This document shows, piece by piece, positions 1-5,900 of a stretch of DNA of 6,040 nucleotides; the stretch's first letter is position 1, and the number at the start of each line of letters is the position of its first letter. The DNA comes from Cyanobacteria bacterium UBA9579 (GTDB taxonomy: Bacteria > Cyanobacteriota > Vampirovibrionia > Gastranaerophilales > UBA9579): the NCBI GenBank assembly GCA_003499585.1, contig DNSU01000072.1:1-6040 (forward strand), read 5' to 3'. Made by a program: the position numbers and the translations under genes. The notes below the pieces were generated by a model. The model had not been told where the DNA came from, ran no database searches, and saw only the letters and a list, made by a program, of their open reading frames with translations.

Positions 1-65
1 TTGCGCACCCTACTCCTCGAAAAATCTGTCTTATATTTATATGAGGTTAAGCATTAGTACTTGTT

Positions 66-74
66 AAGGAGAGG
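66..74 (+). promoter_or_regulatory. lysA ribosome binding site
   Basis: A purine run, AAGGAGAGG, ends 3 nt before the ATG at 78. Its GGAG core is 6 nt from the start codon, which is good spacing and fixes the lysA start. The preceding bases 1-65 hold short open frames ending in TAG at 55-57 and TAA at 64-66. Either could be the tail of a gene outside the window, but nothing there is recognisable, and no convincing promoter is visible. Confidence 0.85.
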
Positions 75-77
75 CAA

Positions 78-1415
78 ATGTCAGAAACAGTAAATCAATC
101 AGTAATGCCATATACGGCAAAAATTAATGATAAGAATCATCTTGAAATAGGTGGATGTGATACGGTTGAGCTACTTGAAAAGTATGGTAGTCCACTGTAT
201 GTATTTGATGAAGACACAATCAGAAAAAGCTGCAGAGGATATAAAGACGCTTTTTCTTCATATAAAAATAGCTTAATGCTTTACGCTTCAAAGGCATTTA
301 TGGTAAAGGCAATGTGCTGCATTATGAAAGAAGAAGGTTTCGGACTTGATGTTGTGTCAGGTGGGGAGATTTACACTGCTGTTAGTGCGGGTTTTCCTAT
401 GGAGAAAGTTTTCTTTAATGGGAATAATAAAACCATAGATGAACTTGATTATGCTCTTGAATCTGGTGTTGGCAGAATTACGGTAGACAATTTTCTTGAA
501 TTGGCTTTATTAGATAACCTTGCTAAATCAAAAGGCCGTACAGTTGATATTTTGCTTAGAATTACTCCGGGAATTGAATGTCATACTCACGAATATATTC
601 AAACTGGTCATCTTGACAGTAAATTCGGTTTTGATTTATCACAACTCGATGAGGCGATTGAGTTAATGCAAGAACAGTATTCGAATCTTGCATTAAAAGG
701 TTTACACGCTCATATTGGCTCTCAAATATTTGAAACTCAGGTTTACTATGATGTAGTAGATGTTGTTCTTGGTCAGTTTGCGTATATTAGAGATAAATAT
801 GGCATAATTCTTGAAGATATGAATATAGGTGGTGGATTAGGTATTAAATATATTGAAAGTGATGATCCCCCATCAATGGAAGAAATTGCTAAAGTTATTA
901 TTCAGTCAGCTAATGAAAATTTAGCTAAATATAACTTGCCAGAACCCAGATTAATTATAGAACCGGGTAGAAGTATTTCTGGAACAGCAGGTACAACCTT
1001 ATATACAGTAGGGAGTTCAAAGCAAGTTCCTGAAGGTAAAAAATATATTTCTGTTGATGGCGGTATGGCTGATAATCCTCGACCTGCAATGTATCAGGCT
1101 GAATATCATGCCGTAGTTGCTAATAAAGTTAATTCTGAAGAAAAAGAAACCGTTACTATTTCTGGCAGATTCTGCGAGTCTGGAGATGTTTTAATAGAAA
1201 ATATTAAACTACCTGTAACTGAGCCGGGTGATATTATATGTATTTTTGCAACAGGGGCGTATAATTACTCTATGTCCAGTAACTACAACAGAGTTCCACG
1301 ACCTGAAGCAATTTTAGTTCATAATTGCACATCAGATGTTATAATAAAAAGAGAAACCTATGAAGATTTAGTATCTTTCGATATGGTTCCTGAAAGGTTA
1401 TTCTGCCAACTTTAG
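78..1415 (+). CDS. lysA: Diaminopimelate decarboxylase (LysA), PLP-dependent
   Basis: This cytoplasmic enzyme decarboxylates meso-2,6-diaminopimelate to L-lysine, the last step of the DAP pathway, and so competes with peptidoglycan synthesis for DAP. The protein has 445 residues, normal for the family. It is a fold-type III PLP enzyme with an N-terminal alanine-racemase-like TIM barrel and a C-terminal beta domain. Visible landmarks are the PLP-lysine motif YASKAF (K72), HIGSQ at 212-216, the phosphate-binding GGGLG at 251-255, EPGRS at 295-299, VDGGM at 326-330, ADNPRPAMY at 331-339, the active-site CESGD at 366-370 (catalytic Cys366 contributed across the dimer), and GAY at 393-395. CESGD with DAP-type spacing favours LysA over ornithine/arginine or carboxynorspermidine decarboxylases. 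The start is supported by the adjacent ribosome binding site. The gene is followed after 13 bp by dacA, almost certainly in one transcript. No truncation or odd residues are seen. Confidence 0.96.
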   Translation: MSETVNQSVMPYTAKINDKNHLEIGGCDTVELLEKYGSPLYVFDEDTIRKSCRGYKDAFSSYKNSLMLYASKAFMVKAMCCIMKEEGFGLDVVSGGEIYTAVSAGFPMEKVFFNGNNKTIDELDYALESGVGRITVDNFLELALLDNLAKSKGRTVDILLRITPGIECHTHEYIQTGHLDSKFGFDLSQLDEAIELMQEQYSNLALKGLHAHIGSQIFETQVYYDVVDVVLGQFAYIRDKYGIILEDMNIGGGLGIKYIESDDPPSMEEIAKVIIQSANENLAKYNLPEPRLIIEPGRSISGTAGTTLYTVGSSKQVPEGKKYISVDGGMADNPRPAMYQAEYHAVVANKVNSEEKETVTISGRFCESGDVLIENIKLPVTEPGDIICIFATGAYNYSMSSNYNRVPRPEAILVHNCTSDVIIKRETYEDLVSFDMVPERLFCQL

Positions 1416-1420
1416 AGGAT
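1414..1420 (+). promoter_or_regulatory. dacA ribosome binding site overlapping the lysA stop codon
   Basis: AGAGGAT begins with the last two bases of the lysA TAG stop codon. AGAGGA lies 9 nt before the TTG at 1429. This supports the TTG start over the next in-frame ATG (1468), which has no purine-rich site before it. The overlap also suggests that dacA translation is coupled to termination on lysA. Confidence 0.7.
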
Positions 1421-1428
1421 ATACTATA

Positions 1429-2328
1429 TTGCTTGGCCACTTGGAAAAAGTGAGACAACATCCGTTCATGGAGTTCTTATTGACCATGAATCCTCTTGAT
1501 GTGTTCGAATTAGTTATCATTGTATTCTTTATATTTATGTTTGGGCTTGCTGCTTATAGATGGTACAAGCATATTAAAGGAACTCCGACTGAGCGGCTCT
1601 TGAATGGTGCTTTATTAGTACTATTTGCATTATTAATCAGTAAAATATTTAATCTTCAAATTCTTGGCAGACTTCTTGAAAGTGTCGTTAGCATAATAGT
1701 ATTCGGGTTAATTGTTATATTTCAGCCTGAATTAAGAAGATTGCTCGGATATCTGGGTCAACCGGGTATTTTGAGTAAAAATATCTTTGCATTTGGTACT
1801 GAAACTGAAGTTAAAAGTATTATTAGTGAGATTACTGAAACTGTAAAACATCTTAGTAAATCACATATTGGTGCACTTATAGTTATCCAGAATACTCCCG
1901 GCTTTGAAAATTATATCGAAGTTGGCACTAAAATAGATGCTAAAGTAAGTACAGAATTATTATTAACTATATTTCACCCCAATACACCACTTCATGATGG
2001 CGCTGTGGTGGTAAACGGAGATAGAATTGTGGCAGCGGGCGTATTATTACCGTTGACAGAAGATCCGACTTTAAGCTGGAAATTTGGCACAAGACACAGA
2101 GCTGCTATCGGAATGTCAGAAGTTTCTGATGCTGCTTGTATAGTTGTCTCAGAAGAAACAGGTGAAATGTCTCTTGCTCAGGGTGGATTGTTGACAAAAT
2201 TCAGCTCGGCTGAAGACTTAAAAACAGAGCTGGATTTCTTATACGGTTTTGCAGAAACAAGCGGTGAAAAAGTAAAAGAACGCAATAAATTTGCTTTTAC
2301 CTCAATTTTTACAAGAAAAGCTTTATAA
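1429..2328 (+). CDS. dacA: Membrane-anchored diadenylate cyclase, CdaA/DacA type
   Basis: This enzyme makes cyclic di-AMP from two ATP at the inner face of the membrane. In other bacteria c-di-AMP controls potassium and osmolyte uptake and cell-wall homeostasis. The protein has 299 residues, slightly longer than the usual ~270. The N-terminal third has three hydrophobic helices (about 24-43, 57-73 and 76-98), ending in the family signature FQPELRRLLGYLGQ (98-111). The DAC domain (PF02457, about 120-265) carries LHDGA with D190-G191-A192, and GTRHRAAIG with R222-H223-R224, the two motifs needed for catalysis. SEVSDA and IVVSEETG (about 230-245) also match. There is no DisA-like DNA-binding part. 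TTG is chosen as start because of its ribosome binding site; an ATG at codon 14 would also leave all helices intact. The linkage to lysA rather than ybbR-glmM is the cyanobacterial arrangement (recalled, not searched). Stop TAA at 2326-2328. Confidence 0.95.
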   Translation: MLGHLEKVRQHPFMEFLLTMNPLDVFELVIIVFFIFMFGLAAYRWYKHIKGTPTERLLNGALLVLFALLISKIFNLQILGRLLESVVSIIVFGLIVIFQPELRRLLGYLGQPGILSKNIFAFGTETEVKSIISEITETVKHLSKSHIGALIVIQNTPGFENYIEVGTKIDAKVSTELLLTIFHPNTPLHDGAVVVNGDRIVAAGVLLPLTEDPTLSWKFGTRHRAAIGMSEVSDAACIVVSEETGEMSLAQGGLLTKFSSAEDLKTELDFLYGFAETSGEKVKERNKFAFTSIFTRKAL

Positions 2329-2335
2329 ATCCTGC

Positions 2336-2358
2336 TTAAATTTTATGTAAAAATTTGA
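2336..2358 (+). other. AT-only inverted repeat after dacA
   Basis: TTAAATTTT (2336-2344) can pair with AAAATTTGA (2350-2358) around a five-base loop, giving 9 bp including one G-T wobble. It lies 7 nt after the dacA stop. There is no G+C in the core and no U tract follows, so it is not a convincing intrinsic terminator. It may only reflect base composition or protect an mRNA 3' end. Confidence 0.3.
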
Positions 2359-2388
2359 ACAGACAGCTGATGAGAAAATTCTTTTATT

Positions 2389-2420
2389 ATTAGATCCTGT
2401 TTTGGAAAAAAGGATCTAAT
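2389..2420 (+). promoter_or_regulatory. Inverted repeat enclosing the DUF72 gene's Shine-Dalgarno
   Basis: ATTAGATCCT (2389-2398) is perfectly complementary to AGGATCTAAT (2411-2420), a 10-bp stem. Inside it, three further T-A pairs (2400-2402 with 2407-2409) leave a four-base TGGA loop. The Shine-Dalgarno AAGGA (2410-2414), 9 nt before the ATG at 2424, falls on the 3' arm, so folded RNA would occlude it. The palindrome could instead be a DNA operator. It has no trailing U tract, so it is not a terminator. The sequence is directly visible; the regulatory role is inferred. Confidence 0.55.
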
Positions 2421-2423
2421 GTA

Positions 2424-3170
2424 ATGTGTCAAAAAAAGCTTATTCATATTGGTACATCAGGTTGGCATTATAAGCATTGGTTGGGAGCATTTTATCCTGT
2501 AAATTTTGCTGAAAAAAATTATCTTAAATATTACTCAGCCCATTTTTGTACAGTTGAGGTAAACAACAGTTTTTATCATTTACCACAAGAAAACACTATT
2601 ATTCAATGGAAAGATACTGTTCCAGAAGACTTTATTTTTGCGGTTAAAGCAAGCAGGTTTATTACACATATGAAAAAGCTTATCGATCCTGAAAAATCCA
2701 TAGCGCTTTTTTTTGAAAGAATTAAGGCCTTTGATAATAAACTTGGACCAATACTTTTTCAATTACCGCCACGTTTTGGGTTTAATCAGGAAAGATTAAG
2801 ATCCTTTCTTAAAGCCCTTCCTGAAGGATATAAATATGTGCTTGAATTCCGTGATCCAAGCTGGTTTAATTCTCAAGCTTACGATTTAATGAAAGAATAT
2901 AATGTAGCATTTTGTATTTACAAGTTGGGTAATTTTCAATCACCAGGGGAAATCACATCTGACTTTATATATATAAGGTATCATGGCTCTGTTGCTCTTG
3001 GGGCAGGGTTATATAATAAAGAAGAGATAATCCGATTTGCAAATGATATTAAAGGTTATTTGGAGCAGGGAAAAGAAGTATTCGCATATTTTAACAATGA
3101 TCAGGCAGGATTTGCAGTCCAAAATGCTATAGAACTTAATCAAATATTAAATAACTTGGATTCTAAATGA
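2424..3170 (+). CDS. DUF72 (YecE-like) family protein
   Basis: This is a 248-residue soluble protein with no signal peptide or membrane segment. It covers the whole DUF72 (PF01904) domain, whose known structures are TIM-barrel-like and whose biochemical function is not established. Family motifs in order are GTSGWHYKHW (10-19), EVNNSFYHLP (45-54), VKASRFITHMKKL (74-86), LGPILFQLPP (107-116), EFRDPSW (141-147), YIRYHG (183-188) and AYFNND followed by AVQNA (221-235). The start at 2424 leaves only a few residues before the conserved GTSGW motif, as expected. The segment around 160-172 (CIYKLGN) departs from the usual acidic strand end there, a mild divergence from what I recall of the family. 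The gene lies 95 bp after dacA on the same strand, so readthrough is possible, but spacing and the hairpin in front suggest independent control. The downstream gene is convergent. Family assignment is secure; function is unknown. Confidence 0.92.
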   Translation: MCQKKLIHIGTSGWHYKHWLGAFYPVNFAEKNYLKYYSAHFCTVEVNNSFYHLPQENTIIQWKDTVPEDFIFAVKASRFITHMKKLIDPEKSIALFFERIKAFDNKLGPILFQLPPRFGFNQERLRSFLKALPEGYKYVLEFRDPSWFNSQAYDLMKEYNVAFCIYKLGNFQSPGEITSDFIYIRYHGSVALGAGLYNKEEIIRFANDIKGYLEQGKEVFAYFNNDQAGFAVQNAIELNQILNNLDSK

Positions 3171-3180
3171 TTTTTCTAGT

Positions 3181-3313
3181 GTCACGCTGAAGCATTAAAC
3201 AATGCAATAGTTATAATCTAGGGTGTTCAGCATCTTGCCAGCATGCCATATTAGATAGATCCTGAACATCCACGCTTAGTATTATAATTCAATGTCTTAT
3301 GCTTCAGGATGAC
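3181..3313. repeat. Palindromic intergenic element made of two inverted units
   Basis: This element fills most of the convergent gap between the DUF72 gene and cca. The left unit (3181-3235) and the reverse complement of the right unit (3257-3313) align at both ends. The first 24 bases agree at 19 positions, beginning GTCAC/GTCAT and sharing CTGAAGCAT. The last 15 agree at 13 (GGGTGTTCAGCATCT against GGATGTTCAGGATCT). The middle shares TTATAAT. The whole can fold as one long imperfect stem around a GCATGC centre (3241-3246). Alternatively each unit can fold alone: GCTGAA (3186-3191) with TTCAGC (3226-3231), and ATCCTGAA (3259-3266) with TTCAGGAT (3303-3310). No coding sequence, transposase or clear target-site duplication is seen. 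It resembles REP/BIME-type repeats and could act as a two-way mRNA 3'-end stabiliser or terminator; that role is inferred. Confidence 0.75.
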
Positions 3314-3352
3314 ATTGCGGTATATTGTTGGAATAATTAATGATATGTGAAT

Positions 3353-3364
3353 GTGGCTTGCCAC
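3353..3364. other. Short inverted repeat downstream of cca
   Basis: GTGGC and GCCAC flank two bases, lying 16-27 nt past the cca stop on the - strand. The stem is short (realistically 4 bp with a 4-nt loop) and has no T tract on either strand. It is at most a weak 3'-end structure. Confidence 0.2.
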
Positions 3365-3379
3365 TGACAATACGGGGTG

Positions 3380-4813
3380 TTATTCAGCTTCTTTGTACTC
3401 ATATCCTTTTACAAAGTTTATTGCTTCTTCTTTTGTGGTTATATCCCCTGAAATCTGAGCTTCTTTAAGGGCTTTTATTACTCTTCCTATTTCCGGTCCT
3501 CTTGGTAAATTTAGCATTTTCATTACTTCATGCCCGCTAAGTAGCTTTGGAAGAGCTTCTTGGGTTTCTAACGATTCTTTATATTTAGCTAAAAGCCAAT
3601 ACAGACCTTTAATATTATTATTAACAATATCTTCACTAATTTCAGGGCCTCTTGCACTTAATCTGTCAGCCATAGCAAGCAGAATAACTTCCGGAGTTTC
3701 TTCCCCAATTTTTCTAAACATCCTAAAAATTGCTTTTTCCGTGGCTTCTTCATCCTGTTTTAGAATTTGAGATGGATACAGATGATATCTTATTATTTTA
3801 GTCATATATTTTATTGCATTTTTGCTGAATCTTAGACGTTTTAAGACCTCTACAACCTGATCTGCTCCGATTTCTTCATGTTTAATAAACCTGTGCCTGC
3901 CTAATTCATCAATCTGCCATGTGGAAGGCTTGCCAAAATCATGAAAAAGCCCTGCAATTTTGAATAAGGAAATGAGTTCAATATTAGCAGCAGGTTTTTG
4001 ATTTAGCCTTTCTCTGACCCATTGCGGCATATCATGAATGTTATTTTCAATTTGTCTTACCGTTTCTATTGAATGATCAAGAAGCCCTAAATGATGATGC
4101 AAATTAGGCGGGATTTTTCTTTGAATGCTCATTTCCGGCAATATTTCATCCAGAAGTTCAATATCTTTCATTAAATACAGGTTTCGAGCTGTATGATGAG
4201 ATTCAAAAAGCTTGGTCAGTTCCAGATTTATTCTTTCAACTGAAACTCTATTTATCAGGGATTTATGGGTTTTGATATAATCCAGAGTCTTATTTTCTAT
4301 TTGAAAATTAAGCTGCGCTGCAAACCTGAATGCTCTTAGCAACCTGAGAGGATCATCTATAAGATTTTGCTCTGATATTGCTCTAACAACTCTATTATTT
4401 AAATCAGCCATTCCATTATGCGGGTCAATAAGACCTGAGGTTTTTCCATCTATTCTGAATCCTATAGCATTTATCGTATAATCTCTTCTTTCCAGGTCTT
4501 CATAAATATTCTGTCCAACACACCCCGCAAAATCAAGGGTATATTTTTTATCAGGCATTATAACTCTGGCTATGTCAAAATCTTTGTCTAAAACAACATA
4601 GTAACCATTGAAAAATTCAGCAGCTTTTTTAGCAAATTCAACTGCTTTTTCTCCTATAATGGCATAATCTTTATCGTAGCAGGGGCGATCCAGAATTAAA
4701 TCGCGAATATAACCGCCGACAAGATATAACTGTGTCCCTTTTGCGCACAGGCTTACAAGAATTTTATTGATGGCTTCATTTTCTATATTATTGATATCAG
4801 AGTTCATATTCAT
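3380..4813 (-). CDS. cca: CCA tRNA nucleotidyltransferase with HD domain
   Basis: This class II nucleotidyltransferase adds or repairs the 3' CCA end of tRNAs from CTP and ATP. The protein has 477 residues. The head domain has LVGGYIRD (31-38), the metal-binding pair D47 and D49 in DKDYAI, and YTLDFAG with D94. RRDYTINAI (109-117) and DDPLRLLRAFRFAAQL (153-168) supply the nucleotide-selecting D/R residues, followed by ERINLEL (193-199). An HD phosphohydrolase-type domain follows, with H247, H291-D292 (LFHDFGKP), H312, H344 and D383 all present, so it looks catalytically complete. The tail has the family's GPEIG (439-443) and EAQISGDITTKEEAI (451-465). The ATG at 4813 lies inside rsmE, overlapping it by 17 bp; a second ATG two codons in (4807) is equally possible. 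Neither has a good ribosome binding site, so translational coupling to rsmE is likely. Whether it adds CCA, only CC, or only A cannot be told here. Confidence 0.93.
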   Translation of the reverse strand: MNMNSDINNIENEAINKILVSLCAKGTQLYLVGGYIRDLILDRPCYDKDYAIIGEKAVEFAKKAAEFFNGYYVVLDKDFDIARVIMPDKKYTLDFAGCVGQNIYEDLERRDYTINAIGFRIDGKTSGLIDPHNGMADLNNRVVRAISEQNLIDDPLRLLRAFRFAAQLNFQIENKTLDYIKTHKSLINRVSVERINLELTKLFESHHTARNLYLMKDIELLDEILPEMSIQRKIPPNLHHHLGLLDHSIETVRQIENNIHDMPQWVRERLNQKPAANIELISLFKIAGLFHDFGKPSTWQIDELGRHRFIKHEEIGADQVVEVLKRLRFSKNAIKYMTKIIRYHLYPSQILKQDEEATEKAIFRMFRKIGEETPEVILLAMADRLSARGPEISEDIVNNNIKGLYWLLAKYKESLETQEALPKLLSGHEVMKMLNLPRGPEIGRVIKALKEAQISGDITTKEEAINFVKGYEYKEAE

Positions 4814-5546
4814 AAATAATGTCCGAAATTGCAGTTATTGAGGCTGTTTCAGCTCTTAATATAAGATTGCCAAGACTTACAGTAGCTATATTTTTTGATT
4901 TGAATAGTTCTAATTCTTTATCATCCCAGCCACCTTCAGGGCCAATAATAACCAGTATCCTAGAATTCTTTGTGATGTTTTCCTTATGCTGTGACAGGAA
5001 TTCTTTAATTAAATATTGTGCTTCTTTTTCTGCACAAACAAGCTTAACATCAAAATTATTTAATTCAATTAACTCGTTTATGCTAATAATCCGGCTAATT
5101 TTCGGGATGTTGCTTCGTTGGCATTGTTTTGCAGATTCGCAGGCAATCTTTTCCCATCTTTGTATTTTCTGCTCTTTATCCCTTTCTGATACCAGCTTAA
5201 CAACAGTATTCCTGCTTATAACAGGGATAATAGTACTCGCTCCTAGCTCGGTTGCTTTTTGTATTACGATATCCTGCTTTTGTGATTTCAGGATACTTTG
5301 AGCCAGAGTTATGTCTATAGTTAGTTTTCGAGTATGTTCATATTTGTCTAAAATCAGGGTTTCTATTAAATCAGGTTTGATTTCAGAAATTTCGACCTCA
5401 TATATGTATGACTCAGCCTGAGTCAGGATAAGTTTATCACCTTTTTTAAACCTTAAAACATTTGCTATATGATTAATATCATTTCTGGAAGTGATTAAGA
5501 CTTTATTTTCAGTAACATTTTCATTGGATATAAAGAACTGTGGCAT
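4797..5546 (-). CDS. rsmE: 16S rRNA (uracil-N3)-methyltransferase RsmE
   Basis: This SAM-dependent SPOUT-class enzyme methylates N3 of the 16S rRNA uridine equivalent to E. coli U1498, in the decoding region of the 30S subunit. With the start at 5546 it has 249 residues, the family's usual length. The N-terminal PUA-like RNA-binding part (about 1-70) contains HIANVLRFKKGDKL (26-39). The knotted SPOUT domain follows, with QKATELGASTIIPV (96-109), WEKIACESAKQCQRSNIPKI (131-150), the SAM-site GPEGG (202-206), and LGNLILRAETA (225-235) of the trefoil knot. The reading frame stays open up to 5720, but those 58 extra codons match nothing in the family, and AGAGGA sits 9 nt before the 5546 ATG. It is the first gene of a two-gene operon with cca, and both act on structural RNA. 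Confidence 0.95.
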   Translation of the reverse strand: MPQFFISNENVTENKVLITSRNDINHIANVLRFKKGDKLILTQAESYIYEVEISEIKPDLIETLILDKYEHTRKLTIDITLAQSILKSQKQDIVIQKATELGASTIIPVISRNTVVKLVSERDKEQKIQRWEKIACESAKQCQRSNIPKISRIISINELIELNNFDVKLVCAEKEAQYLIKEFLSQHKENITKNSRILVIIGPEGGWDDKELELFKSKNIATVSLGNLILRAETASITAISDIIYEYEL

Positions 5547-5553
5547 GGGCTTG

Positions 5554-5561
5554 TTTCCTCT
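5554..5561 (-). promoter_or_regulatory. rsmE ribosome binding site
   Basis: On the - strand this reads AGAGGAAA, with its AGAGGA core 9 nt before the ATG at 5546-5544. It decides the rsmE start in favour of the conserved MPQFF N terminus over the upstream in-frame ATG at 5720. Confidence 0.75.
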
Positions 5562-5735
5562 AATTTTCAGACTAAAGTTGTATTGTCTGTAACTAAGTAA
5601 AATCAATATTATCCAGTTTATTACAAAAACAGCTTCTCCTCCATAAGTATGATAAATATAAAACTTGCTAAAGTTTTTTTTAGCTGAACCGATATTAAAA
5701 ATAGAGAGAGTGAAAAACAACTAAATAAGTAAAAG

Positions 5736-5778
5736 GGAGAATCTCAGTAAAGCTATCTTATTGATAGTGAGGATTTCC
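5736..5778 (+). other. Bulged stem-loop ahead of a strong Shine-Dalgarno
   Basis: On the + strand GGA-AATC-TCA (5736-5746, with G5739 bulged) pairs with TGAG-ATT-TCC (5768-5778, with one G bulged), about 10 bp. Inside, CTATC (5753-5757) pairs with GATAG (5763-5767) around TTATT, leaving GTAAAG unpaired on one side. The sequence GGGAGGG follows immediately. It resembles a structured mRNA leader but matches no riboswitch class I can name. If read from the - strand it would lie in the rsmE leader. Confidence 0.4.
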
Positions 5779-5791
5779 GGGAGGGTTTAAT

Positions 5792-5815
5792 ATGAAAGTT
5801 TTTACAGATTTTTAA
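5792..5815 (+). CDS. Possible seven-codon leader ORF (MKVFTDF)
   Basis: An ATG with seven sense codons ending in TAA encodes MKVFTDF. The strong Shine-Dalgarno GGGAGG (5779-5784) ends 7 nt before the ATG, a better site than those of several real genes here. It could be a leader peptide or a ribosome landing site on an untranslated transcript. No codon runs suggesting classical amino-acid attenuation are present (two Phe, one Thr). A frame this short can arise by chance, so confidence is low. Confidence 0.2.
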   Translation: MKVFTDF

Positions 5816-5900
5816 CTTAACAGTTTTTAAGCTTTACTTAATGCAAGTCAATTGATTTATGGATAAGTCAAACGACTAGATGTAAAAGATTTAAAAGCAA

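Noticed and set aside
1..77. Promoter for lysA or C-terminus of an upstream gene
   Set aside because: TTGCGC and TATATT occur but are spaced too far apart, and the short open frames at the window edge match nothing I recognise.
2580..2762. 60-codon open frame on the - strand inside the DUF72 gene
   Set aside because: It is fully covered by the conserved DUF72 coding sequence, is compositionally a lysine/phenylalanine shadow, and has no recognisable motif.
3171..3379. Intrinsic terminators for the convergent DUF72 gene and cca
   Set aside because: Hairpins are present, but neither strand shows a stem directly followed by a T tract. I annotate the palindrome as a repeat, with termination only as a possible role.
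4819..5301. 160-codon open frame on the + strand opposite rsmE
   Set aside because: It lies antisense to strongly conserved rsmE motifs, its product looks like a Ser/Leu/Ile-rich shadow, and no ribosome binding site precedes its ATG.
5632..5644. - strand GGAGGAG run with a seven-codon ATG frame (MEEKLFL)
   Set aside because: The purine run lies on and after the ATG rather than before it, so it cannot serve that start, and the nearest TTG that it could serve is followed at once by TAA.
5547..5720. N-terminal hydrophobic extension of RsmE (possible membrane anchor)
   Set aside because: RsmE is soluble and begins at the conserved MPQFF. A good ribosome binding site precedes that ATG, and the extension is likely chance openness in AT-rich DNA.
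5769..5782. GAGGATTTCCGGGAG, reminiscent of the RNase P RNA motif GAGGAAAGTCCGGGC
   Set aside because: The match is imperfect and none of the other conserved RNase P RNA segments follows in the remaining sequence.
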